Source of the DNA: Berghia stephanieae | Lineage: Eukaryota; Mollusca; Gastropoda; Nudibranchia; Aeolidiidae | Direction of reading: 5' to 3' | Assembly (NCBI GenBank): GCA_034508935.3 | Contig: CM067444.1 | Span: 98,808,434-98,872,433, forward strand | DNA length: 64,000 nucleotides | In this document: in pieces, positions 10,158 through 23,063 of the stretch | Layout of the letters: every line of letters starts with the position of its first letter | How positions within the stretch are numbered: position 1 is the stretch's first letter | Made by a program: the position numbers and the translations under genes | Notes under the pieces: generated by a model | Told to the model about the DNA's origin: nothing | Databases searched by the model: none | The model's input: the letters and a program-made list of their open reading frames with translations, nothing else

Positions 10158-13100
10158 TCATTGCTCTTCAAGGAAACGTTGTCTCTTCGGTTCAGGCTCT
10201 AAATCAGCATGTGTTAACACTTCTTTAACAACTGGAGGTTCTTCTGATCTTTGAATAATAATTTGTTGACCACTTTCAGTTTCCATTATGAATGTCCCAG
10301 AACTATGATCACCCTGAGAGGAGGCAGCAACAACTTGCAGAAGTCTATTGTTATCAACAGTGCCATCAATATTTATCAAACTACCATTATTCACTCCATT
10401 GGTAATACCACTGGAATCCACAAGAAACTTTTGAGGAATCATATTCTCTTGATCCCCACCAGAAGACACGACTTGAGCAACAATGATCTCATGGCTGTCA
10501 TTGTTGTGAGATCCTGAATTTGAAATTGGATGAAATATATTCCCATCTACTTCTCTAACCTCTTCAATTGAAATGTTTGTAACAGATGCTGTGTTTATAT
10601 TATCATTGTCAAGATTATGAGTCTTGCTATTATTAGGGTCATTATTCACAATGCTTTCTGGGATAGGATTTTCTTCTGAATTATGGCTAGTAATGATACT
10701 TTGATTGTTGGGGTCACCCGTAGCAATCACCTGGTATGGATTTATTTGGCTCAGTTGGGCTACAACTGATGAATGAGACTGGAGAACTTGGGATTGTAAA
10801 GATGTTCTGACATCCGAAGAAAGTTGATCACTGTCAGTTTGGTCATGAACAGAAGTCGTGAGTTGGTTGATTATACCTTCTGACCCAATAAGATGCTCCT
10901 GTTGAGAATCATTCCCTGATGACTGCTGAGATCAGCATCAGCGTCTTGGCTTTGAATTGCTTCTAGATACTTGGATATTTGCTGAGCAAGTTGTTGCTTC
11001 GATTCATCACCTAGACTCAAACTGGTGAGGAGGTCTTGCACCCTAAACTGATTTGTTGACTGTTGTGACTCCAATTCCTGTATCCTTTGCTGTAATACTT
11101 CAACCTGGAAGATTTGAGACAGATTTAATTTTTTTTTTAAAACAGATTTTACATGATTACATTTACAATTTATACCAAATTTGTGATGCAGCACGACGAG
11201 TATAAATCATGAGAAAGGACACACCACTTCAGTGATCAGCGAATGTATGAGGGAAACTACTCTATATCTTACCATTTTCTACCATCCAGATTGCTATTAC
11301 ATAGTCGGCTATTAAAACAAAGATTTGAAAGAGTGTGTAGAGAGTGCCAGACAAAGCAATAAAGAAAAACACAAGGAAAAAAAAAAAACATCCCAAAACA
11401 ATCAGCCTGCTTCAACTGGGGATCGAACCTCAGACCTCTTGATTACTGGCTGATTTCTATGGGGTTTCTTTTTTCTTGTATTTTTCTTTCTTGCACTACT
11501 ATGAAGGATTGTCAATATGTCTAACACGAATTGTGAAATGCTTTTGATTGAAGGCATCACTCCTATCCATCCTGAAAATCTTTCATTTTTAACCAAAACA
11601 TGTCCATCCTATCTACTTTCCTGAATTCAAACTCAGAAACTTTGGCTCTAAGAACTCTTCAATTAACGCAGAACAGTAAAAATTCAGCCAAAATACCCAA
11701 CCTCGCTCTCTGACACTATCTTTACATGTGGTCTAGTGGTATCACACTAGCTTTTGGTTTGAATGGTACTGGGTTTGAGCCTCGCTCGGCGCATAGTTGA
11801 GTCCTTGGAAAAGGCTCTTTACTAATATTCTCTCACTGTACTCTGGTGTAAAATGAGTACCTGGCCATAAGCAGTATTGTCTCTGTCGAAAAAAAACAAC
11901 AACTGTAATATCACCTAACAGGCGTCATGTCTCATTCTACATGTTACGCATTGCTGTTGGTCAGGGACACTTTGTTAAGAATTTGAGCACATTTAGTGGA
12001 TATTGCGCTATATATAAGCTCAAGATTATTATTTTTCTTCGTGAAGTCTTGATACACAAGCACACACTCACAAACACATATCAATACAATAAAAACCTGA
12101 TGCATGTGCAAAAGACTGGCTGACAGAGTTTCCGTGTCAAGACGATGATGTCACACATTGCCTGCCAGCAACACAGCTGTGTTGAGAGGGCATCGAGGTT
12201 TTATTGAGACATGTGGGCGATCTTTTTGCTGTTGTTCACAATCGAACTGAACTTTATAACTTTTAAGGGAAATTTCTTTCTCTCTTTTAACACTGCACTA
12301 CCTTAGGAACAATTTTCTTACTTAAAAATGCTACCAAATTGCTGTAAAATCAAAATCTGCAATATTTCTTCCATATCGATAAGTCAATAATTGTCACCAA
12401 ATTTTTATGACAATATGAATGATCCATAAAAGTAGGCAGATACATTCTCATGTGAAAAACCTCACCAGATCTTAATAAAAAAATTGTCAATACAGATGAC
12501 ACAAGCTACAGACCTGACTTTTATATTCTTCCATTCTGGCTTTGTATTCGTTTTTCTCGTCTTCTTCCATTCGATATTTGATTTCCCAGGAAATGCTGGG
12601 ATCAACGTTATCTTTGTCAAGGACACTCACTTCCTGAAATGGTGTGAGGGGAATTTCTTTATATAAGGCATGACTAATAAAAGATATTATAAAAATAATT
12701 ATCTGTTAAAACTTGACTAAAGAATATGGTATAAGTGCTCAACCAAAAAAAAAAAAAAAGGGGGGGGGGGGGGCAGGCAGCCCCATAGCAAAATTTTTTA
12801 GAGCATATACTTCGCAAACAAACTGATAAGTTTTGAATTCTTAAGCATTCAGCTGTCAAATCAGCAATGATTGCCTAGTGAGGTATAATTAAGATCTGAT
12901 GAAAAACACATTGCAATAGACCAGCCTCCTGTTTTAAGTCCTTTCAAGCTATCGAAACATGAAATTTAGACAAGCTCAGTGACCTCCATTAAAAAAAAAA
13001 ACATGAATTAAAAAGAAGAAAGAAAGAAATGCTGCAACAAATCCATTTCAATACCGTGTCAATTAAAAATATGGGAAGGGAAAAGAGGCAATCAGAAAAA

Positions 13101-16100
13101 ATGCTTGGAGAATGAATTTGTTTGGAAATAAGTGAAATAACCTTAATGGATTAATAAAATTATAAAGCCACAATGTTTAAAATTTTGCACAAAAATTTGA
13201 AAAAGAAATTAAAATTTAAAATTGTAGAAGAATAGAAAAAATAAAACAGAATAGGTAACCAAAACAGGGATTATGATGTGTTGAACTTGTTTCTTAAAAC
13301 TGAAGTTTAAGGTTAAATTATATAATGCTTTCACTGGAGAGAGTGAGCACTGTATCTTAATCTTAAAAAAAACAAAAACACTTCTTAAATTTCATTTGAT
13401 TCTTATTCTTATTATATTTATTTCAAACTTGTTTCTCCTCATTACTTGTTTCTCCTCATTGGGTTTATTCAAACATAATACCAGTTTCATGTGATAGGTC
13501 TAATGCAGTTTCTAAATTTTAATCTCTGTAAATATGGTGTTCCATATCAATTATTTTACCAAATCTAGCTAATCCTTTACATGATACATTTACGGTAAAT
13601 TTGAGTATTTGTGCAGCTGTGGTCTAGGGGTATGACATTTAGTTTGTGACCTGCAAGTCCTAAGTTAAAGTCCCATCAACGCAAAGTAAAGTTCTTCACT
13701 CACCACTGTATTGGCTATAAATGCTCTAGTTTAGTCAAATTTGCTTGGGAACTTGTGATTTCAGTAGATATTGCGCTACAACAAGGCTCATGAGATTTTA
13801 AAAATTCCATTAAATTGTTATCTATTGTTTCTTTTTATCTATTTATTTATTTATTCTTCTTCTTTTTTTTTTTCACATTTCATTCAAAGAAATTATCCAG
13901 TCATTTCTATAGTCCAAATGATACCTACCCCGCCTGATATTATATGGTCAGCAAATGCAGACTCCAAGTTGTCTCCCTGGATTATCATGATGGTCTGACC
14001 CTGATCGACTGGCACTGAAGTATGATTGTCACTTCTCTGTAACAACGGCTCCTCTTTTATCTTGACTTTCTTAAACTTGTCACTCACTAGACTGCCATCG
14101 GCATTTATCACAGCTGATGAATTACATTTTGAAAAAAAAAAATATTTAAACTGTCTGGATTATAAATCTGAACATGACATTTTATTTGAAATACAAAAAA
14201 AACAAACAAACAAAGAAAACCATTAACAAAATATTAAATAATGAAGATCTGCAGCATTGAGATTTAATGAAGTACAATTAATCACAACCTCGGATCATTG
14301 TTCTAATTATCTTTCTCATTAACAACACCTAAAATTCAAAGAGATCTCTCGGAGAAATAAATCAGAGAGTATCCCTCAGTTCCATTGAACTTGCATCTAA
14401 TTCAACTGATGAGATAAGACAATTTGTTCAATTCATTAGTTTTAAAATTAAAAAAAAAAACAAACAAACAAAAATCAAAGCAAAACAAAACAAAACAAAA
14501 TGTAAAATGACCTCCAAATCTTTCCATAAATTCCTGGTAAAAACTTCAAACTATCCAATGCAGACACAATAAGTTCATGAACACTACACTAGACATTATT
14601 CTCTCAAAGATAGAAATTCTCACCAGAGATAAGTTATCAACTTTTGTAGTATTTGTGTGTTTGTTTGCATACCAATGCGGAGAAAGCGAAATTTCAAGGA
14701 TAAGAAGTAAAGGGAGTGAGAGATATGCCAGATAAAAAATCAGGAAATAAAAACAAAAAAAAAAATAAAAAACTGGGGTGTGCCGAAATCAAACAATAAA
14801 AAAAACACCAAGTGAAAAGAAGACCCAAAGTCAAAAATCAGATAAAGGTAATAGGAAAATGTGTTTGAACCCATTCCCTACAGAGCAGATGGCAATCTCA
14901 TGAAAGAAAAGAGGAGCCAGCCCATGGACTCAAAATAGTTTAAAGCATTAGAGTCGATAATAATGCTACTAAGCAGGAGGTTTTTTAAGACAGTAAATTT
15001 GACAATGGGGTAAAGCGCTATTTAAATGCCATTTATTAGTAAAGGTAGCAACTATGATTTATGATAAGTTTGACTTTGCTTACTTGGCTCTGATAGGGAT
15101 GCTTGACTAAGGACGGGGTGTATGATATCTTGTATGGGATTCTCTATACTTGGAGGGAAATTCTGTTGGTGATTGATAATCTCTTGATGTTGGTTATTGC
15201 TTGATTTGCCGCCTGGAGGCAAATTTAAATCCTTTGGATGAAAGAGAAATGTTTAAAGGATTGATTATTTACAAAATCTTGTATGTGGTAAGTGCTATAT
15301 CTTTTTAAAATAAAACAGAATAGGTTAAATTTGTCTTTAGGGTCTAATAAGGAAGTGGTAACTGAAGCATCAGCCACAATGCAGCACCACAAAAATAGCT
15401 AGGGCAAGTCATTGCTCAAGGCCACACAGTGCGGTGGGTAATTGACCTCAATACCTTCCAAGTAGGGAGAAAAGACCATACTGTTGAACCATGCTACCTT
15501 AGCATATTTTTTGACACACAGCAAGCATATAGAAAATTTCTTATGTTTAAACTATTCACGTTTAAAAAACACATATACTCACAACACAAATCATGAGTAA
15601 TGTGCCCTTAGATCCAACATACTCATGTAGCCAGTGTTTATATCAATTTCTGTAGCTTGCAATGTTGTAACTGACAAAATCTTTTTTTAAATTAAATTAT
15701 ATTTAAATTACACTATTCCCATCACCTATAACTATCGTAAATCCAAATTTAATATACGCTCAGAGACAAGATGTGTTGGGGTTTTTTTCCCTTAAATTTG
15801 TCAGTTCCATAGTGTCTAGACACATCACTTTCTCTATGGATAGCAAAATCGCTTGCTATAATTTTGTCTAGAATAAGGTCTATTGGAATATATTTTCTAC
15901 GATCTATTTTAGTCCAAGATATACAGCTTTGAGTGAACAGATGGACATGAAACAAAATTCTAAACAATATGTGGATTTAAACCAAGTCCTTTAACTTGAA
16001 ATTTAAAACTAGTATGGGTAGTATTAGTGATATTTAATAATTTATAATATTTATTTTGCACCATACTGATGGAGGAATATTCATATGAAAAAAAAAGAAA

Positions 16101-19100
16101 AGGCGTAATTATGAAATGCTTTTAAATGGATATAAGATATAATTTATTTTGCAACTTGAAAAAGAATTAATCTTTTAAAGGAAAACAAGGGGAAGAAATA
16201 TGACGACTTTATCATTATTTCTTTTTTTGATTGGTGCATATCTTAACAATGAATTGCATAGATTTATAGAATCATTTCTTTTCTTTTATTAAAAGCCTTT
16301 AGAAAGCTTGAACAAAACTATAAATACAATAAATAATTCCATCGAAGCATTGGCTACTTTACCTGAGTAATTTGTATCTGGAAGGTGGTTTGTGGATTTC
16401 TGAAATGAGTCTTGTAATGCTTGATGGCCTCATCTCGTCTGTTGAATCCGTTCCGACAACGATAGCAATGCCAGTGGGCTCCTTTGAATCGCTTTTCTCC
16501 TTTGATGATTCCAACAATATCACAATGATCACAGCAACGTAGAATTTTCAATCCTTTTAAAGGAAGAAAGATTTTTTAAGATCAGATGCTAAGATCAAAA
16601 AGAATAGAAAAACTACAAAAGTTTGACCCTTCAAAGCAGGATCAATTATACTTTGGCACTCACTTTACCTAAGTATTTTTAACAAGACCAGTAAAAGGGA
16701 TGTAACTCAGGTTTCAAAAGACACCCAAATTGACTGATCTTGTTGTCTTGGTAAAGATAGTTAGGTTTTCAGTTATAAAATCATACAAATAAATGGAGAA
16801 ATTATGATTAGGAAAAAACTTTATCTCGTCAGGTTTAGAGAGTTGATTTAACCAACCAACCAACAAATTAAAGATTTGACTGGTTATTGAATCTGATTTT
16901 CTTTCATCTTTCAAATACAGCGGTGATCACCTAAATGTACGGTGGTTGGGAAGCAGAAAAAAACGGGCATTTAGACGAAGCTGATCAAGAACAAGATAAA
17001 TACATATATATGAACATTTATATCACGTGGTTCACAATTATTATTGCGCTCTGCAGTGTTTAATTCTTTCCACCAGCAGGCCATTTTTAACCTTTCAAAT
17101 GGTACAAGTTGTCTGCTAGGCATCCTTTCTGTTGCTACCCTTAAAACTATTTTTACTGTGTAAAGTTAGGTATCTACTCGTTCACAACTCCTATAATTCG
17201 GGTGAATGTGTTTTGAGTGCCTTACCTAAGGACATGCACAAGGACCAGAGTTCCGACCATTGTCATTTACACCATCACTGACTACGCTCAACATCCCTTG
17301 ACTGTGTTACAAGATAAACTAATGTATTGCTCGATCATCAACATTTATAAAGAGGGGCGGTCAGATCAAGAATGAAGGCGTCCTGCGTTTGACACGCACA
17401 CTGAAACATACTTTTTTTCACCAGCCCCCCCCCCCCCCCCCCCCTCTCTCTCTCTCTCTCACACACACTCACAGAATGGACTGGGGGATTTCAAATGTTC
17501 AGTGGGTAGAGCATCCGCTTCACAAGCAATGGGGATGGAATTGATCTTGGGTGAGGTTGAGATTTTTTCTCTTCTGGACCCCCTATCCACCCAACAGTGA
17601 TTGGGTTGCTGGGACTGTTAGATCTGAAAATCATGTGTACTTCGCATCCTATACAAAAGGCAAGCAAGCAATTGCTATTGTCTGCAAAGCCTTAAAGAAA
17701 TCAGGATAACTCTGGCTCCATAGGCCCTATAGCTCTGAAGGGCTTCTTAACTTTACATACACACACACTCACACATAAAGAAAGCGTGTGTGTGTTTGTA
17801 TGTGTATGTGTGTGTGTGTGCATTCAACTGATTTACACATTCAACATGCCTGCTCAGTTCAAGCTCTCATGATTTCTCTATGAAAATTGTACATTGAACG
17901 CATAACTTTAACACCGATATGCCATTCCATTTTCGTCTTCACGATTCACACTTCAATGCAAGATTCTTCTATTATGTTGAAGGGCATCACAGCATACCAG
18001 GACAGACATAGCCTCACGGTCCAGTCTACAGGGTGTGAGAATAGAATGATGTTGAGTGATTTCAAAGAAGGATGTAATCAAAGGCAGCGGATGGTTGTGT
18101 AAAATCAAAAGCCCCATGAAATTACATTTCGTGGGTTTGTGTGATTTGAGTGGGCGAAGACGACTAGACTTACTTTGCTGATGACTGATTTCTGGACCAT
18201 TAAAATTGTCCTTTTCAACAACCAATTGGAAGTGGATGATTGTAAGAATCTGATTGGACACTACACAGAGAGAAAGCAGTTTGAGGGACACAGGATGAGA
18301 CTGCTGGAGAGAGTGTGGGTGGAGCAAATCTGAGATGAATTGATAGTTAATCGGGACGGTGTTATTAAATGTCCAACAAGACTCTCACAAACAGGGTATG
18401 AATAAATTCTTTGGACGGTGTATACACAGTGAAATTCTTCTTTTTAAAATTTTGTATAACTTTTTTTCAAAACGGGCAATTCGGCGAATTTCATTGTTAA
18501 GAGCAGGCATTTAGAGTTGTATTTTAAAGAGAAATAATTCTGTTTCACCAAATCAGCAGGCATTTAGGCAAAACGGGCACTAAGCCGACGGGTATTATGC
18601 AATCGTCTCTGTACATTTCTCATTTTATAATGAATTCATGGTTTCTCATTCATTAGCCTCTCAAAAAATACACTTATTTTCTTATTGTTGTTTGAAAAAA
18701 AAAAATGGATGTTCACGATACAGTCTCAACCCAAAAAGTGTGGCTAAAACTAAAAGAAAATGAGAATGGCTTAATGGAGAATTATCCCAAAACTAAACTT
18801 TTAAAGAAATAAATTAGTATAAACAAACAAAATACAATATCATGAGAACTATGTTCCATTACAAAGAATGTGTTGATACAGACACATCACAGCAGAAACA
18901 GTGACAGTATGTTTTGTAATAAAGAGAAATTACATTGAGCATGGTTGATGTCTAAATGAGAAGACATTGCTGCTTGGTGTTGTGTAATTGTAAAAGGCAT
19001 AACAAAGATACCATAGAAAGTTGTCAGTGCTAAATCACTTAACTCATTCAAGAACAGACTGGATAGCTATTGGAAAAACCAAGAAATCTACTATGATTAC

Positions 19101-21575
19101 AAGGCTAGCATCACAGTCTGTCTTCACGGTAATCTGCAACCGGAAGAAACAAAGATGACACCTGAGTCCAGCGAAGAGGATCATTGAGAACCTGTGCTGG
19201 AAATCATCTCTAAGTATCTCAAGTATCTCTCTAAGTATCATATCTAAGTATAACAAACCTAAATCTGAAATAGGTTCATTGATTATCTAAAAATCGGAGC
19301 TATTAACGGACCCATACCTGCAAATTCAATTCCTTTGTCAACATGTTTGACTCTGTAGTGGGCCTTGAGAATGACTGGATCTTGGTACGCATCTGTCTTG
19401 ACACAGAAGGGGCAGTGCATGTGAGGTGCCTTGATAGGGCATCTTTCATCCAAACACAATGATGGTGAATAATTGTTCTCTGAACCCTTTATACGGACAC
19501 TGGGATGGGTCTGTAAAAGTGAAATCAAGACAATATTACATTATGATTAGAGAGATTTTTCAATTGGAGCCAATTTAAAGATAGGCAAGATCGATTATCA
19601 ACATTTACGTTACCCCTGCAAGAGACAGCTGCCCGAAAGAAATTAAATTGCTTTATAGTGCATTATTGGGGAGTAACAAAGTTTAAAAGGAACAAGCATC
19701 ATTTAGACTTTTTCACTCAGGTTGTATACAAGCTCAACAATTATCATTTAATCCATGATAATAATAAGCACAATTAAACATTCTTTTACAGACTACACAA
19801 GAGTTATATGATACCTGAAAATGGGAAGATTCCAATGATATTTTCACAATAATTTATTTTTTTCCATCAACATTTTCACAATCACAATTGCTATGTCTCT
19901 GCTATGGAAACAATAGTGAGGTGTGTGCCTGGGATGGCCAAAGCCATTCGGCACCGATGTGGAATTAATTCATGCATATCTAGGCAGCAAACCAAGGCAC
20001 ATTTATATGACACGTCTAGCGGGATGGTCTTGTGACAGTCGACTGGCAAACCTTTGCCCCTGCAATATGCACTTAAGCACTCCCACCACTACAAGGATAT
20101 CGTTAACAGAGGAAACAAAAGCAAAAATAAAATTTTTTAAATTAAAACTGCTGACCTATATGTTATTCAATATCCAAAAGTGGAAAAAAATAAATGAATA
20201 AATATCAACATTTATATTGCGCATTTCAGTCAGAAATACATCACACTCAATGATTTCAAAACCGTCAAAATAACCTTTTACAATGCCTTATCTATTCCCC
20301 TGCCATATGGAAATAAGTATTTGACAGTACAAGTTGCTTGTTAGGCATCCTATATTCTTGGGACTAACATTCCAATAACAACATTGAACAATGAAATAAA
20401 CCACAATCGTTCTATTCTATCATCAGTTCATGAACAGAATCTCATGGATTGTCTGCCTCCTGATTTGACTTGTCTTATTAAAGAAGGGATATCTATGGAA
20501 AAAAATAAAAACAAGAGACGCACAGCTTTAACAGATCAAAATATTTAAAAAATAAAAAATACAATATATAAAGGGTAGGAAGAATAAACAACATAAAATC
20601 TTAAATTAAAGTAGTAACGGACATACCGGATGGAAACAATTTTTTTAAAGCAAACAATATTAACAAAAATAATGATTTCTACAGACATAAAACCCTTTAA
20701 ACTTCTTGTATTAAACACTAAAAATAAAAGTCATACGGCTCTTAGGGGGAGACTTTATTCCAGGCTCTGATGCAGATTTTATATCACTTTTCTGACCCGA
20801 GTCATGGCTATACACAACAGGAGAGGAAGTTACAGTCTGCAATCTCACTATCCCCAAGGCAACAATCAAATCCCAATCTCCTTCCTACATATCTGCAAAC
20901 CATCTGGAGTGTATTGTTGCAGACTTTGTTGTGCATATTGATGTTAAGTGACACAGATTCTGTGAGAAGCGATTCTGTCTCTGAACTGTTTAAAGTTTTA
21001 AAAGCTAACCACAGCCGCAGGCAGGCTGTTCCAAATTCTAATCATTGATGGAAAAAACGGCTGTTCGTTCATCATCATGGCATTGCACTCTCACTCTTGG
21101 TCTTGATCGTGGAATTTAGAATCTGTGATCGTGTCCTCTGGCAGGACTTTTCATATTCATTGAGTTTAAATATCTGTATTTTTATATATAGGTATTAGGC
21201 TGGCAAAAAAAAAAATAATAATAATAAAAAGTAAACGTGTCTTTCATTTTCCATTACTTGGCTAGACCCTAAATCACAATCGTCCGCGTCCGTTCTTCTG
21301 GCGTAGACAATAGCTGCTGACTGACGTGTGGGTAGGAAAAATATTTTTTTTAAAGAAATCGCTTTTTTTTCACAAATCTTGTGACCCAGTTTGTTTAGTA
21401 TGTGTTTATCTTCACTTTATCAAAAACATCTTTAGTCTTTGTAGTCTGCTAGAGGTTGTTGTCGGCAGACTGGGTTTAAAACTGAACGACTTGTCACAGA
21501 AGGGAGAAGCAGAGGACAAGACGGAACAAGGAGAACCATTATTTGGGCCCTTACCACAAATGCTAGTGAATTCAT
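10158..21575 (-). CDS. C2H2 zinc-finger / coiled-coil nuclear protein, 6-7 exons
   Basis: Minus-strand exons with matching phases: 19318-19510, 16363-16553, 15084-15231, 13929-14113, 12514-12633 and 10158-11104. The first gives a C-x2-C finger (MHCPFC...HYRVKH), the second CCDHC and WHCYRC...HYKTH. A Gln/Asn-rich exon follows, then one with IKEE, a likely sumoylation-type motif. Next come a charged helical stretch (WEIKYRMEEDEKNEYKAR) and a Gln/Leu-rich coiled coil. The acidic, Asn/Ser-rich tail ends in PKRQRF, a possible nuclear signal. About 594 residues are covered. A tiny first exon at 21555-21575 (MNSLAFV, then GTAAGG) is phase-compatible and lies beside CRE sites, but is tentative. At 10914-10916 the last exon lacks one base (three C where four keep the frame); restoring it keeps the frame open to the stop. 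I infer a DNA-binding regulator and cannot name an orthologue. Confidence 0.75.
11283..11465 (-). mobile_element. tRNA-derived SINE (SINE-2) in an intron
   Basis: Read on the minus strand, a B-box-like GAGGTTCGATCCCCAG is followed by the family's diagnostic TTGCTTTGTCTGGCACTCTC and a tail ending TTTCAAATCTTT. Related copies occur at 22258-22303/26932-27060 and 34385-34878. Confidence 0.75.
11725..12040 (+). mobile_element. tRNA-derived SINE (SINE-1) in an intron
   Basis: A box TGTGGTCTAGTGG, B box GGGTTTGAGCCTC, then the shared body (GAGTCCTTGGAAAAGGCTCT) and the tail GGATATTGCGCTATATATAA. It is moderately diverged from the copies at 36097 and 49816. Confidence 0.85.
12744..12772. repeat. 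A-run followed by poly-G run
   Basis: About 15 A are followed directly by about 14 G, inside an intron. Confidence 0.85.
13611..13800 (+). mobile_element. diverged SINE-1-type element
   Basis: The head GCTGTGGTCTAGGGGTATGA and the tail GTAGATATTGCGCTACAACA frame a shortened body with weak similarity to SINE-1. Confidence 0.6.
15338..15503 (-). mobile_element. CORE-like SINE (SINE-4), diverged copy
   Basis: Shares with 1819-2040 the segment read here as TTGCTCAAGGCCACACAGTG, and the flanking arrangement of a diverged tRNA-like head and AAATTTGTCTT tail. It lies in an intron of the zinc-finger gene. Confidence 0.65.
17424..17473. repeat. poly-C run and (TC)n/(CA)n microsatellite
   Basis: About 19 C run into TC repeats and then CA repeats. 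Confidence 0.9.
17489..17740 (+). mobile_element. tRNA-derived SINE (SINE-3)
   Basis: The head GTTCAGTGGGTAGAGCATCC is tRNA-like. The body contains CCCTATCCACCCAACAGTGA and TTGCTATTGTCTGCAAAGCC, both shared with copies at 30440-30775, 36860-37062 and 52806-53000. Confidence 0.75.
17757..17823. repeat. (CA)n / (TG)n microsatellites
   Basis: Two short dinucleotide tracts on opposite strands flank 'AAAGAAAGCG'. Confidence 0.85.
20760..21180 (-). mobile_element. LINE reverse-transcriptase C-terminal remnant
   Basis: On the minus strand one frame reads PRSRPRVRVQCHDDERTAV and the next reads IRIWNSLPAAVVSF. This is the arrangement at the C-terminus of CR1/Jockey-type reverse transcriptases (RVIRIWNSLP). 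The change of frame between the two and a stop after SF show that it is dead. It lies upstream of the zinc-finger exons, within the presumed first intron. Confidence 0.7.
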
Positions 21576-21679
21576 ATCGATCTGCGTTAAATCCGTCAGC
21601 TTTTATGGCATGTTATTAAATTGGATCTAACCAAATCACCCACAAAATGAATCAAAATAAACACTGGTTTGTGAAGATT

Positions 21680-21735
21680 GTGAAAGACGTCACCACAACA
21701 GCAAAGGTCTCAGTAAAAATTCGTGACGTCATGAT
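21680..21735 (-). promoter_or_regulatory. CRE-containing candidate promoter of the zinc-finger gene
   Basis: A full palindromic cAMP-response element TGACGTCA lies at 21723-21730, with an ACGTCA half site near 21687; a further TGACGTG lies at 21316, on the gene side. The two main sites sit just upstream, in the gene's sense, of the tentative first exon at 21555-21575. CREs bind CREB/ATF factors in animals. Use as a promoter is inference. Confidence 0.4.
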
Positions 21736-23063
21736 AGGACAACAGCACCTTGAAAACTTCCGCGAAATGGTTAGGTACACTGTCTAGATCTAATAAATGG
21801 ATAAGGTATGCTGTTTTATCCAAATCTGTACACCTGATCCTTCTCAAATATCTCGTTGATTTACGATTTTTAGTTTTGTTAGATGCTTTTATTGGATGAT
21901 ATGCTGATTTGAGAGTTTATCATGTATTTCTGGCAGTTAGTAACGGAAGGTCTTTAAATCAATTAATTATTCCGCCTCCCAATTGACCCTTGCCTTGACC
22001 TCTGCCGGTTGTTTGTTTACACTTTATATTACTTTCACTTTCATATGTGAACAAAAAGTGTGTCCTTCATCGTTACATTTAATTTAGTAACATTTATGAG
22101 GCAGTGCTATTTCGGAAGTCAAGCATTTACCTGCAGCAAATGTGACACCTGTCCTTCCTTCTGCTGTTATCATAACCTCAGCGGCTGTAGATCTAAATGT
22201 ACTTCTAATACTGTATAATAAGAACGATTTAATTGTGAAGTTTAAGTTTAAGTTTACGATGAAGAATAAAAATTGTCCCAACTACGGTCTTCCGGGAGCA
22301 TCTCTGCCGTGATATGAGAAAAAGACGCATAACGCGAAAACCTACTTTTTCAGGAAACGCAAAAAACTGTTTTACTTAATAACACTGTAACTATTGGCTC
22401 GAATCTAAAAGAATTAATAGGTAATTAAAGATAATTTTTTTTTGTTATTTTATTCATGGAACTTGAAAACCAAAATATTTGTATCAACTGTGTAATTCAC
22501 CAAAGACCTTTTGCCAAATCCATGATTGAAAATTGATTGACAAATGTCTTTGACAGATAGAACGCAAAAATTTATTTGCGTCTGTTTGCCATAGACATGG
22601 GCTAATTTAGCGGTAATGTGCATATTGATATACAGTGTCATGTGAGGACGCATATCGCCCAATGTTAAGCTTTAATAAGCAAAAACATCATAATCACAGG
22701 TCCCTAGAATAATCGGAAGAAACCAATAAAAAACATATAGGATATCAAGCTGAACATGCTTTATTATTTCAGAACAATCGCACCAGTCATGTAAATTTTC
22801 ATAATATTTTCATTTGCATGATTTGATTAGCATTATTTGTATAAATAAGTACTAACTCCCTTTCTCTCCCTCTTTCGTTATAGTTCACTAACATGGAGTT
22901 TGCTTTTGTAATCATTGCTACTATTATCACAACATATTATACATTCCATCTCTTCTCTTTAGATAATGAATTGAATCATTACTTAGGTGTAAACGTTGCG
23001 TGCTCGTACACATTGTTTGGAAGAGCAACGTTTCCAACTAGTCAGTGAATGATGAAGGGACAT

